From: Gemmatimonadota bacterium
GTDB taxonomy: Bacteria > Gemmatimonadota > Gemmatimonadetes > Gemmatimonadales > Gemmatimonadaceae
Direction of reading: 5' to 3'
Assembly: GCA_029884515.1 (NCBI GenBank)
Contig: JAOUHR010000196.1
Location: 1 to 5,010 of the forward strand
DNA length: 5,010 nt
Shown here: positions 1 through 5,010 of the stretch, piece by piece
Layout of the letters: every line of letters begins with the position of its first letter
How positions within the stretch are numbered: position 1 is the first letter of the stretch
Program-made: the position numbers and the translations under genes
The notes under the pieces: generated by a model
Seen by the model: only the letters and a program-made list of their open reading frames with translations
Told to the model about the DNA's origin: nothing
Database searches by the model: none

Positions 1-102
1 GGCCCTGCCGCCACCGGTGGGCTGGAAGTTGATCGCCGTCGCGAGTCCCATCGTCGGCGGGATCTCCAGGCCGCCGTCGCGCACCGGTCCTGCCCGCGGC
101 AC
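1..102 (-). CDS. DUF1259 (LppY/LpqO-like) C-terminal-type sequence, runs off the window
   Basis: Read on the minus strand from a GTG at 102, the 34 visible residues include LEIPPTMGLATAINFQPTGG. This closely resembles the start of the second repeat of DUF1259 / LppY-LpqO family proteins (recalled pattern: VPPxMGVATAINFQPTGGGKA). Function is unknown; members are often secreted and occur near sugar or metal genes. The frame has no ATG before the homologous block. It is closed by a stop at 240-238, inside the preceding gene, so the usual N-terminal repeat and signal peptide are missing. The start is therefore uncertain: GTG at 102 or 84, or ATG at 51. It follows the oxidoreductase stop by only about 22 bp in the same direction, so it would be the last visible gene of that operon. 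It may be a truncated remnant, a short single-domain form, or the result of a sequence error. The family call is from memory and the 3' end is not in the window. Confidence 0.5.
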   Translation of the reverse strand, partial: MPRAGPVRDGGLEIPPTMGLATAINFQPTGGGRA

Positions 103-124
103 CCCGAAGCGCCGTCGCCCAACG

Positions 125-1402
125 CTACGGGTGCCAGGTCCCCCGCGCGACCGCAGGCACGAACTGGTCGAGTCCCTTCGGTGGGAAGGCCAGCGTCCGT
201 CCGGTCTCCGCGCTCTGGTACGCGGCCATGAGCATCCTCACCACCTCGACGCCGTCGTCGAACGTGAGCAGCGGCTTCTCCTTGCCGAGGAACGCGCGCA
301 CGAAGTGCCGGTCCTCACCGGTGTAGCCGTAGGCCACGTACTCCTCCGGCACCACCGGCATCACGCCCTGCTCCGCGTTCTGCTTCTCCACCAGGTCCTC
401 GCCCGCGCGGCCGGTGACCTCGCGGCTGAAGAAGAGCTGGAGCCCGCTGTCGAGCGAATTCCACTTCATCGAATACTCGGGGCCGAGCAGCTCGGCGGAG
501 AGCCGCAGGCCGGCGCCGACGTAGCTCCAGCTCGTCGTGGCCTCGCCGATCACCTTGAGCCCATCCGCGGTCTCGAACTCGATCATGACGCTCGCGAAGT
601 CCTCGCTCGGACGCTTCGCGTAGTCCACCGCCGGGCCCATCATCCCCTTGAGCTTCTTCGCGTACGCCGGGCGCGACCACTTGAGCGAGGCGATGTGTCC
701 GGTGATGCGCACCGGCTTCACGCTGCTGAGTGGCTTGCCCGGCTCGGTGAGCAGGTGCCGCACGACGAGCGCCGAATGACACATCATGTCGTTGAGCACG
801 CCGCCGCCCTGCAGGCTCCCCTGCCAGAACCAGGGCATGTGTGGCCCGGAGTGTTCCTCCGCCGCGCGCGCGAGATAGGGGCGGCCGGTGGTCGCGGCAC
901 CGCGTGCCCAGATGAGCTTCCGGCCCGCCTCCACGTGCGGCGCGAAGAGCTGGTTCTCCAGGTAGCCGGTGGTGAGCCCCACGCTCTTCACGAGCGCCGC
1001 GACCTCCCTGGCCTCGCTCACGTTGCGGGCGAGCGGCTTCTCGCACGCGATCCCCTTGAGGGCGCCCTTCCCGGTGCGGATCGCGTGGACGATCTCCTCG
1101 ACGTTCTCGATGCGCGCCTGGTTCGGGCCGCAGAGCCAGATCGCCTCGATCCTCGGATCGGCGACCATCTCGGTGATGCTCTTGTACGCCTTGGCCGCGC
1201 CCACGTCGAGCGTGCGCGCCAGCTTGGCGGCGCTCGCGGCGTTCGCCGCGTTCGGCGACCAGACGCCGAGCACGTCGGCGTCGCGCACGCCCTGCCACGC
1301 CTGGAGGTGGAAGCGCGTGTTGAATCCGGAGCCGATGAAGGCGACGCCCAGCTTGTCAGTCACGGAAGCGTTCGGCGCGGGAGATGGTTGATCCGCGGTC
1401 AC
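125..1402 (-). CDS. Gfo/Idh/MocA family NAD(P)-dependent oxidoreductase
   Basis: 425 aa, a usual length for the family, probably cytoplasmic since no signal peptide is seen. The N-terminal Rossmann fold starts at about residue 19 with GVAFIGSGFN (GxGxxx-type dinucleotide site). The family's EKP motif, with the catalytic-type Lys, is at 121-123 (CEKPLARN). The C-terminal substrate domain carries GGGVLND...H at 199-209, the usual Gly-rich turn with a downstream Asp and His. Family members oxidise or reduce sugars, inositols and keto-sugars. I chose the GTG at 1402 because it overlaps the upstream stop as GTGA, indicating translational coupling. An ATG at 1444 would run 46 bases into the upstream gene, and a GTG at 1363 (VTDKLG) is a possible later start. 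No strong ribosome site precedes either GTG. In context with a GMC sugar dehydrogenase it may handle 3-keto sugars or glycosides; the substrate is not readable from sequence. Confidence 0.9.
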   Translation of the reverse strand: MTADQPSPAPNASVTDKLGVAFIGSGFNTRFHLQAWQGVRDADVLGVWSPNAANAASAAKLARTLDVGAAKAYKSITEMVADPRIEAIWLCGPNQARIENVEEIVHAIRTGKGALKGIACEKPLARNVSEAREVAALVKSVGLTTGYLENQLFAPHVEAGRKLIWARGAATTGRPYLARAAEEHSGPHMPWFWQGSLQGGGVLNDMMCHSALVVRHLLTEPGKPLSSVKPVRITGHIASLKWSRPAYAKKLKGMMGPAVDYAKRPSEDFASVMIEFETADGLKVIGEATTSWSYVGAGLRLSAELLGPEYSMKWNSLDSGLQLFFSREVTGRAGEDLVEKQNAEQGVMPVVPEEYVAYGYTGEDRHFVRAFLGKEKPLLTFDDGVEVVRMLMAAYQSAETGRTLAFPPKGLDQFVPAVARGTWHP

Positions 1403-2013
1403 GGGCCCAGCCACTTCATCACCTCGGGCGGAGTGCCCTCCCACTCGGCCACGGGTCGGTTGCCCACGTAGCCGAGGTCCGCGATGCCGATGCGGCTGGA
1501 GTAGTACCCGCTCGCCGTGAGGTTGCGGAAGCGGTTGAGGAACTCCACGCCTGCACGCATCTCCGGTGCGGCGCGCTGAGGGAAGGCGATCGCATCGAGC
1601 ACCTCGTGGCGCTGCGGCACCGTGCAGCTCACGAACCCCTTATCGAAGCGGCGGCGGCACTCGGCGTTCATCCAGGCGAGGCCGTCCCTCATCCACTGCT
1701 GGTTGCTCGCGTACTCGCCGAGGATGAAGTCCATGAACTCGGGCACGCCGGCCTCGGTCGCGCTGCCGGAATGCGCATCGCGCGGGATCACGTCGTCCAC
1801 GAGGAGGCGCACGAGGTGCCACTCGTCGGGGGAGAACTGCTTCGGTTGGTAGGCGGCTGGCTGTGCGGCGCCCTGCTTCGCCGGCGTGCCCTGATCAACG
1901 AGCGCCTCGGCCACATGGGCGCGGGCGCGCTCGACCGCGTCGGGGGAGAGCGCGAGGCCGGCAGGGATCGCGAGCAGGCCCTGCAGGGCATCGCGGCGGG
2001 TGATGTCGGTCAT
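1399..2013 (-). CDS. Gluconate 2-dehydrogenase subunit 3 family protein (Tat-exported small subunit of GMC dehydrogenase)
   Basis: 204 aa. The N-terminus reads TRRDALQGLLAIPAGLALSP, a twin-arginine signal (RR at 6-7) followed by a short hydrophobic stretch. The mature part begins with a helical region (FSPDEWHLVRLLVDDVIP, about 60-77). It ends in the typical family tail: LTASGYYSSRIGIADLGYVG at 165-184, then the EWEG / PPEVMKWLG stretch at 190-203. In FAD-glucose dehydrogenases and glucoside 3-dehydrogenases this small subunit binds the GMC catalytic subunit and brings it through the Tat system; the large subunit has no signal of its own. The ATG at 2013 overlaps the GMC stop by one base (TGATG), and a GC-rich purine run (ggcggggg) precedes it. 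The upstream in-frame ATG at 2085 lies inside the GMC gene and gives a non-homologous extension, so it is rejected. The stop overlaps the next gene's GTG. The physical partner is almost certainly the adjacent GMC protein, inferred from coupling and family knowledge. Confidence 0.9.
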   Translation of the reverse strand: MTDITRRDALQGLLAIPAGLALSPDAVERARAHVAEALVDQGTPAKQGAAQPAAYQPKQFSPDEWHLVRLLVDDVIPRDAHSGSATEAGVPEFMDFILGEYASNQQWMRDGLAWMNAECRRRFDKGFVSCTVPQRHEVLDAIAFPQRAAPEMRAGVEFLNRFRNLTASGYYSSRIGIADLGYVGNRPVAEWEGTPPEVMKWLGP

Positions 2014-3719
2014 CAGAGTGCCCCCGCCTTGCGCTGCGCGGTGATGTAGGCGCTCGTGCGCATCGCGAGCGCGAGGATGGTCCACGTCGGGTTCTTGTCC
2101 GCCTGCGAGACGAAGGGGCCGCCGTCGGCCACGAAGAGGTTGTCGCAGTCCCAGGCGCGGCAGTTCGCGTCCACCGCCGAGTCGCGTTCACTCGTCCCCA
2201 TCCGCACGCAGCCGAGCTCGTGGATGATCGCGCCGCCGTTGGCGATGCCATAGCCCTGCTCCCTGGTGGGCATCGGGCTCCACACCTCTCCCCCCATCTC
2301 GGCGATGAGCGCGCGGAAGGTCTCCTGCATGTGCTTCACCTGCCTGTACTCGTGGTCGCGCCACTCCCAGTGGAAGCGGAGCACGGGGATCCCGAAGCGG
2401 TCCTTCACCTCGGGGTCGATCTCGCAGTACGAGTTCCCGTTGGGCACCATTTCGCCGCGGCCGGAGAAGCCGACCGTCGCGCCCCAGTACTTGCGGTACT
2501 GTTGCTTGAGACCGGCGCCGTACCCGCCGCCGTCGGGATAGTTCTGGATCCCGCCCATGAAGCCGTAGCTCGGCATCCCGAGGCCGCCCCACACCTCGAT
2601 GTGGTAACCGCGCGGGAAGTCGAGCTTCCTGTTGTCGAGCCACCACGGCATGAAGATGTGGCCGCCGCCCACGCCGTCCGCGTTGTGGCGCGGCACGTCC
2701 ACCAGCCGCGGGATGAACCCCGCGACGTCGGTGCCCGTGGTGTCGGTGAGGTACTTGCCGACGACGCCCGATTGGTTGGCGATGCCATTCGGATGGCGGG
2801 CCGACCTCGAGTTGAGCAGGATTCGCGCCGATTCGCAGGCGCTCGCCGCGAGCACCACGACCTTCGCCCTCACCTCGCGGTCCTCGCCCGTCGTCTTCTC
2901 GATGTACGCCACGCCGGTCGCGCGGCCGTCGGCGCCGGTGAGCACCTCGCGTGCCATCGCGTCGGTGATGAGCTTGAGGCGCCCGCTCCGCAGCGCGGGA
3001 ATGATCAGCACGTTCCCCGACGAGAAGTTCGAGTTCGTCGCGCACCCGCGGTTGCACTGGCCGCAGTAGTGGCATGGGGCGCGGCCGTTGAGCGGCTTGG
3101 TGATGATCGAGAGCCGCGCCGGGATGCACGTCACGCCCATCTTGTCGCTGGTGCGCTTCACGAGGTGCTCGTAGTAGCGCGGCGCCGGCGCCTCGTGGAA
3201 CATCCCGTCGGGATCGTTCCGCAGGTTCTCCACGCTGCCGAAGATCCCGATGAGCTTGTCCACCTCGTCGTACCAGGGCTTCACGTCGTCGTACGAGATC
3301 GGCCAGTCGTCGCCGAGGCCGTCGAGCGTCTTGCGGCGGAAGTCGTCGGGGCCGAAACGGAGCGAGATGCGCCCCCAGTGGTTGGTGCGACCACCCAGCA
3401 TCCGGGCGCGCCACCAGTCGAACTTGGTGCCCTCGGCCTTGGTGTACGGCTCGCCCGGCACCTGCCACCCGCCGATGCAGGCGTCCCACTCGCCGAACGG
3501 CCGCTCCGGCGTGGACGCGCCCCGGCGCGGGGAATCGTACGGCATCCTGAACATCGCCGAGTCGCGGGCGTTGTCCCACATCCCGCCCGCCTCGAGCATC
3601 ACGACGTTCGCGCCGGCCTTCGTGAGTTCGTGCGCCGCCATGCCGCCGCCGGCACCGGAGCCGATGATCGCGACGTCGTAGGTGGTGGCGGGCTGCGCGC
3701 GCGGGGTCGCCTGTGCCAT
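2013..3719 (-). CDS. GMC family FAD-dependent sugar dehydrogenase, catalytic subunit (glucoside 3-dehydrogenase / FAD-GDH type)
   Basis: 568 aa, the normal size for this branch. The FAD-binding Rossmann motif DVAIIGSGAGGG is at 15-26, and the adenosine-ribose-binding Glu is E43 (VMLEAGG). The GMC signature MLGGRTNHWGR lies at 107-117. A cysteine cluster sits at C216, C219, C222 and C226 (CHYCGQCNRGC); C216/C222/C226 give C-x5-C-x3-C, the spacing I recall for the [3Fe-4S] ligands of Burkholderia FAD-glucose dehydrogenase. The C-terminal active site shows H500 in IHELGCVRMG and N543 in DKNPTWTI, a His/Asn catalytic pair 43 residues apart. Such enzymes oxidise C1 or C3 of sugars and glycosides and pass electrons to a c-type cytochrome, which is not seen here. 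There is no signal peptide, so export would depend on the Tat-bearing small subunit next to it. I chose the ATG at 3719 because homology starts just after it; the frame stays open to 3899 but that part is non-homologous. Only a weak ribosome site precedes it. Confidence 0.93.
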   Translation of the reverse strand: MAQATPRAQPATTYDVAIIGSGAGGGMAAHELTKAGANVVMLEAGGMWDNARDSAMFRMPYDSPRRGASTPERPFGEWDACIGGWQVPGEPYTKAEGTKFDWWRARMLGGRTNHWGRISLRFGPDDFRRKTLDGLGDDWPISYDDVKPWYDEVDKLIGIFGSVENLRNDPDGMFHEAPAPRYYEHLVKRTSDKMGVTCIPARLSIITKPLNGRAPCHYCGQCNRGCATNSNFSSGNVLIIPALRSGRLKLITDAMAREVLTGADGRATGVAYIEKTTGEDREVRAKVVVLAASACESARILLNSRSARHPNGIANQSGVVGKYLTDTTGTDVAGFIPRLVDVPRHNADGVGGGHIFMPWWLDNRKLDFPRGYHIEVWGGLGMPSYGFMGGIQNYPDGGGYGAGLKQQYRKYWGATVGFSGRGEMVPNGNSYCEIDPEVKDRFGIPVLRFHWEWRDHEYRQVKHMQETFRALIAEMGGEVWSPMPTREQGYGIANGGAIIHELGCVRMGTSERDSAVDANCRAWDCDNLFVADGGPFVSQADKNPTWTILALAMRTSAYITAQRKAGAL

Positions 3720-3792
3720 GGATGCCGTTCGCCGGGTGAAGGGGGACTCGACTCGACCTGCAGAAGAATGCAGCACGTACGCCGTCGCGTCG

Positions 3793-3811
3793 ACCCTGCG
3801 CCGCGCAGGGT
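3793..3811. repeat. Perfect inverted repeat, 8-bp arms with a 3-nt loop
   Basis: ACCCTGCG (3793-3800) and CGCAGGGT (3804-3811) are exact reverse complements around CCG. It lies 74 bp upstream of the GMC start codon and 117 bp upstream of the hsp20 start, so it could be an operator or a leader hairpin for either gene. No T-run follows on either strand, so a classical intrinsic terminator is unlikely. Confidence 0.6.
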
Positions 3812-3813
3812 GG

Positions 3814-3834
3814 GGGTTTCCCGTCAGGAAACCC
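3814..3834. repeat. Perfect inverted repeat, 8-bp arms with a 5-nt spacer (candidate operator)
   Basis: GGGTTTCC (3814-3821) and GGAAACCC (3827-3834) are exact reverse complements separated by CGTCA. It starts two bases after the previous palindrome. The A/T core within a GC-rich background and the 13-bp centre-to-centre arm spacing suit a dimeric repressor site. It overlaps the candidate -35 region of the hsp20 promoter. It is not the CIRCE element (TTAGCACTC-N9-GAGTGCTAA). Confidence 0.5.
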
Positions 3835-3854
3835 TTTCCGCCGAATCCCCACAA
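3825..3854 (+). promoter_or_regulatory. Candidate heat-shock (sigma-32-like) promoter of hsp20
   Basis: CAGGAAA (3825-3831) matches 5 of 7 bases of the sigma-32 -35 consensus CTTGAAA. After 15 bp, CCCCACAA (3847-3854) matches the CCCCA core of the -10 consensus CCCCATNT. Spacing lies in the accepted range and would leave a leader of about 65-70 nt before the hsp20 ATG. The match is partial, and the consensus comes from Proteobacteria while the phylum here is uncertain. Confidence 0.3.
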
Positions 3855-3862
3855 GGAATCAA

Positions 3863-3924
3863 CGCTTTCCCGACTGCGGATCGCGCGTCGCACACACATG
3901 CTGCAGGTGCCAACAACAGGAGCG
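3863..3924 (+). promoter_or_regulatory. Possible thermosensing leader occluding the hsp20 ribosome site
   Basis: CGCTTT (3863-3868) can pair with GGAGCG (3919-3924), which holds most of the Shine-Dalgarno, forming four Watson-Crick and two G-U pairs. The intervening leader contains further short complementary pieces, such as TGCG with CGCA. Short, imperfect, G-U-rich pairing over the ribosome site is the principle of bacterial hsp20 RNA thermometers (ROSE, fourU). It matches no named class by sequence and I could not compute a fold, so this is speculative. Confidence 0.2.
3918..3922 (+). promoter_or_regulatory. Ribosome binding site of hsp20
   Basis: AGGAG lies 6 bases before the ATG at 3929, an ideal spacing. 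It decides in favour of this start over the in-frame ATG at 3938, which would be 15 bases away. It is the best Shine-Dalgarno sequence I saw in the window. Confidence 0.75.
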
Positions 3925-3928
3925 TCGT

Positions 3929-4438
3929 ATGGCCATCATGAAACAGGACCGCCCCTTCGTGACCCCGACGCGCGAAGCCCGCGTGCGGAACCGTCTGCAG
4001 CGCTTCTTCGAGGAGCCCTTCGGGTTCGACCTGCAGCTGCCGATGTTCGGCGAACGCCGCATCGAGCGGATGATCTGGTCGCCGGCCGTCGAGGCCACCG
4101 AGAACGCCACCGAGTACTTGGTGACGGTCGAGCTCCCGGGCATCTCGCCCGAGGACGTCGAGGTCGCGATGAGCGACGGGATGCTCACCCTCAAGGGCAC
4201 GAAGCTCGAGGAGCGGAAGGAGAAGCAGGACAAGCAGGACCCGGAGGCCGCGCCAGACCGCACCTACCACCTGTGGGAGCGGACCTATGGCGAGTTCGAG
4301 CGGAGCTTCCGGTTCCCCGCCGACGTGAACGAGGCCAAGGTCTCGGCCGAGTTCGCCAACGGTGTCCTGACCGTGCGCGTGCCGAAGCTCGAGGTCACGC
4401 CGCCCAAGGTCCGGACCGTGCCGATCGCGAAGAAGTAG
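3929..4438 (+). CDS. Small heat-shock protein, Hsp20 / alpha-crystallin family
   Basis: 169 aa cytoplasmic ATP-independent holdase that would bind unfolding proteins as large oligomers. The N-terminal arm (1-50) is basic and aromatic (RNRLQRFFEEPFGFD). The alpha-crystallin domain spans about 50-153. It includes VTVELPGISPEDVEV (65-79), the ERTYGEFERSFRFP strand (117-130) and the AxxxnGVL signature AEFANGVL (140-147). The C-terminal tail has VPI at 164-166, an I/V-x-I/V motif that docks into neighbouring dimers. A charged linker rich in Lys, Glu and Asp with a PEAAP segment (about 93-111) makes the loop longer than in minimal members. The start is fixed by AGGAG 6 bp upstream. It is divergent from the sugar dehydrogenase operon and convergent with the isomerase-like gene, so it is transcribed alone. 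No functional link to the sugar genes is evident. Confidence 0.95.
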   Translation: MAIMKQDRPFVTPTREARVRNRLQRFFEEPFGFDLQLPMFGERRIERMIWSPAVEATENATEYLVTVELPGISPEDVEVAMSDGMLTLKGTKLEERKEKQDKQDPEAAPDRTYHLWERTYGEFERSFRFPADVNEAKVSAEFANGVLTVRVPKLEVTPPKVRTVPIAKK

Positions 4439-4451
4439 ACGCAGGCACGGG

Positions 4452-4499
4452 GGACGCACGGCGGTCAGGTCCGGGGGGCCTGGCCGCCGTGTCGCGTCC
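4452..4499. terminator. Strong GC hairpin between convergent genes, likely terminator
   Basis: The arms 4457-4472 and 4476-4491 pair over 16 bp around a GGG loop; in the plus-strand RNA all pair, with two G-U wobbles. After a 3-nt bulge, GGACG (4452-4456) and CGTCC (4495-4499) extend the stem. It starts 14 bp after the hsp20 stop and ends 13 bp before the convergent isomerase-like stop. There is no U-tract on either side, so it would be a stem-only terminator of the kind proposed for high-GC genomes, or an mRNA 3'-end stabiliser. The wobbles become C-A mismatches on the other strand, so the structure favours hsp20 transcripts. Confidence 0.6.
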
Positions 4500-4511
4500 G
4501 GCACCACGGAG

Positions 4512-5010
4512 TCAGAGGCCGATGGTCCTCAGGTACTCCCGCCCCGCCCGCGCCGAAGCCCACGCATCGGTGGGATCGTCCATCTCGACATACACGCTGG
4601 TGACACGCTGGCGCGCCGCGGTGGCGAGCAACGGCTGCCAGGGGATCACGCCGGTGCCGAGATCGACCTGCTCGTGCGATGGCGTGCGCGAGGCGTCCTT
4701 CAGGTGCAGCATCGTGATCCGGTCCGCGTATCGCGTGAGCAGCGCGTGGGGATCCTGCCCGGCCTTGAACGCCCAGTAGCAGTCGAGTTCGAGGTCCACC
4801 ACGCGCGCGTCCGACTCGGCGAGCATGATCTCGAGCGCCGAACGGTCGCCCAGGCGCACGAATTCGAAGTCGTGGTTGTGATAGCCGGTGCGGATGCCGA
4901 CCTTGGCCGCCTCGGTTCCGGCGCGTGAGAGGAGCGCGCCGAGTCGCTTCCAGTCGTCGGCGGTCCTCCGCTGCTCGGGTGGCGTCCACGCGATGAGCAC
5001 GGTCTTGTGT
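4512..5010 (-). CDS. Sugar phosphate isomerase/epimerase-like protein (xylose isomerase-like TIM barrel), 5' end outside window
   Basis: The last 165 or so residues are visible; the frame is open through the right edge, so the N-terminal half is missing. The GTG at 5000 is internal to the fold and not taken as the start. Motifs, numbered from that Val, are YHNHDFEF at 40-47, ELDCYW at 71-76 (after VVDL), MLHLKDAS at 97-104, DLGTGVIPW at 113-121 and YVEMDD at 137-142. These fit the AP-endonuclease-2 / xylose-isomerase-like superfamily (COG1082), whose His, Asp and Glu residues bind a divalent metal at the barrel mouth. Members isomerise or epimerise sugars, and related proteins act on 3-keto sugars and 3-keto C-glycosides. 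It lies on the same strand as the dehydrogenase operon but is cut off from it by the opposing hsp20 gene and the hairpin, so it probably belongs to a separate transcript starting further right. The exact reaction is not readable. Confidence 0.85.
   Translation of the reverse strand, partial: HKTVLIAWTPPEQRRTADDWKRLGALLSRAGTEAAKVGIRTGYHNHDFEFVRLGDRSALEIMLAESDARVVDLELDCYWAFKAGQDPHALLTRYADRITMLHLKDASRTPSHEQVDLGTGVIPWQPLLATAARQRVTSVYVEMDDPTDAWASARAGREYLRTIGL

Noticed and set aside
17..1471. Long plus-strand open frame (484 codons) opposite the Gfo/Idh gene
   Set aside because: The translation is low-complexity, rich in Arg, His, Leu and Ala, with no recognisable domain. It is antisense to a gene with clear family motifs and is a typical GC-rich shadow.
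3758..3773. Short inverted repeat CTGCA / TGCAG upstream of the GMC gene
   Set aside because: Five-base arms are expected by chance and there is no other support.
2188..3852. Minus-strand frame of 554 codons overlapping the GMC gene in another phase
   Set aside because: It is Arg-rich nonsense in a shifted frame; the true frame carries the FAD motif, the Cys cluster and the His/Asn active site.
3720..3899. In-frame 60-residue N-terminal extension of the GMC protein
   Set aside because: It shows no homology or signal-peptide character and would place the palindromes inside coding sequence. The FAD fold begins right after the ATG at 3719.
3892..3912. TGGCAC on the minus strand, resembling a sigma-54 -24 element for the GMC operon
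   Set aside because: The -12 TTGC half is absent at the required spacing.
3720..3928. CIRCE (HrcA) operator upstream of hsp20
   Set aside because: No TTAGCACTC or GAGTGCTAA half site is present in the region.
2220..3941. Long plus-strand open frame (573 codons) opposite the GMC gene and running into hsp20
   Set aside because: It has no domain or motif, is rich in Arg/Val/Ala/His and overlaps two well-supported genes. It is a shadow of third-position GC bias.
1..5010. CRISPR arrays, insertion sequences, tRNA or rRNA genes
   Set aside because: I saw no regularly spaced direct repeats, transposase motifs, terminal repeats with target duplication, or conserved RNA-gene sequences.

Overview
The window is GC-rich (visually around two thirds G+C), densely packed bacterial DNA with long antisense shadow frames. 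The gene set is a GMC oxidoreductase with a Tat-type gluconate-2-dehydrogenase subunit 3 partner, a Gfo/Idh/MocA oxidoreductase, a DUF1259 fragment, a xylose-isomerase-like TIM-barrel protein and an Hsp20. It would fit a soil or freshwater heterotroph such as Gemmatimonadota, or a similar high-GC phylum rich in sugar-oxidation modules. That assignment rests on gene content and composition only; there is no rRNA or other phylogenetic marker here.

Layout. From about 3719 down to 1, all on the minus strand, lies one tightly coupled transcription unit. It runs GMC flavoprotein (3719-2013), then the Tat-signal small subunit (2013-1399, 1-bp TGATG overlap), then the Gfo/Idh/MocA oxidoreductase (1402-125, 4-bp GTGA overlap), then a DUF1259 (LppY/LpqO-like) C-terminal-type sequence that runs off the left edge (102-1). 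A 209-bp divergent intergenic region (3720-3928) carries two adjacent perfect palindromes, a possible heat-shock-type promoter and a possible thermosensor leader. A plus-strand small heat-shock protein gene follows (3929-4438). A very strong GC hairpin (4452-4499) separates it from the convergent 3' end of a minus-strand sugar phosphate isomerase/epimerase-like gene (5010-4512), whose 5' end lies outside the window.

How the genes may work together. The GMC protein and its small subunit look like a membrane- or periplasm-directed FAD sugar dehydrogenase of the glucoside 3-dehydrogenase / FAD-glucose dehydrogenase type. The small subunit supplies the Tat signal and the large subunit has a Cys cluster that could hold an Fe-S centre. 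Gfo/Idh/MocA and xylose-isomerase-like TIM-barrel proteins often sit beside such dehydrogenases and are known to act on 3-keto sugars and their glycosides. The likely theme is oxidative sugar or glycoside catabolism, but no substrate can be named. No cytochrome electron acceptor is visible in the window. The Hsp20 gene looks functionally independent.

No clearly undescribed system is evident. The best leads are the control region at 3793-3928, the Cys cluster of the dehydrogenase, and the odd DUF1259 fragment at the left edge.
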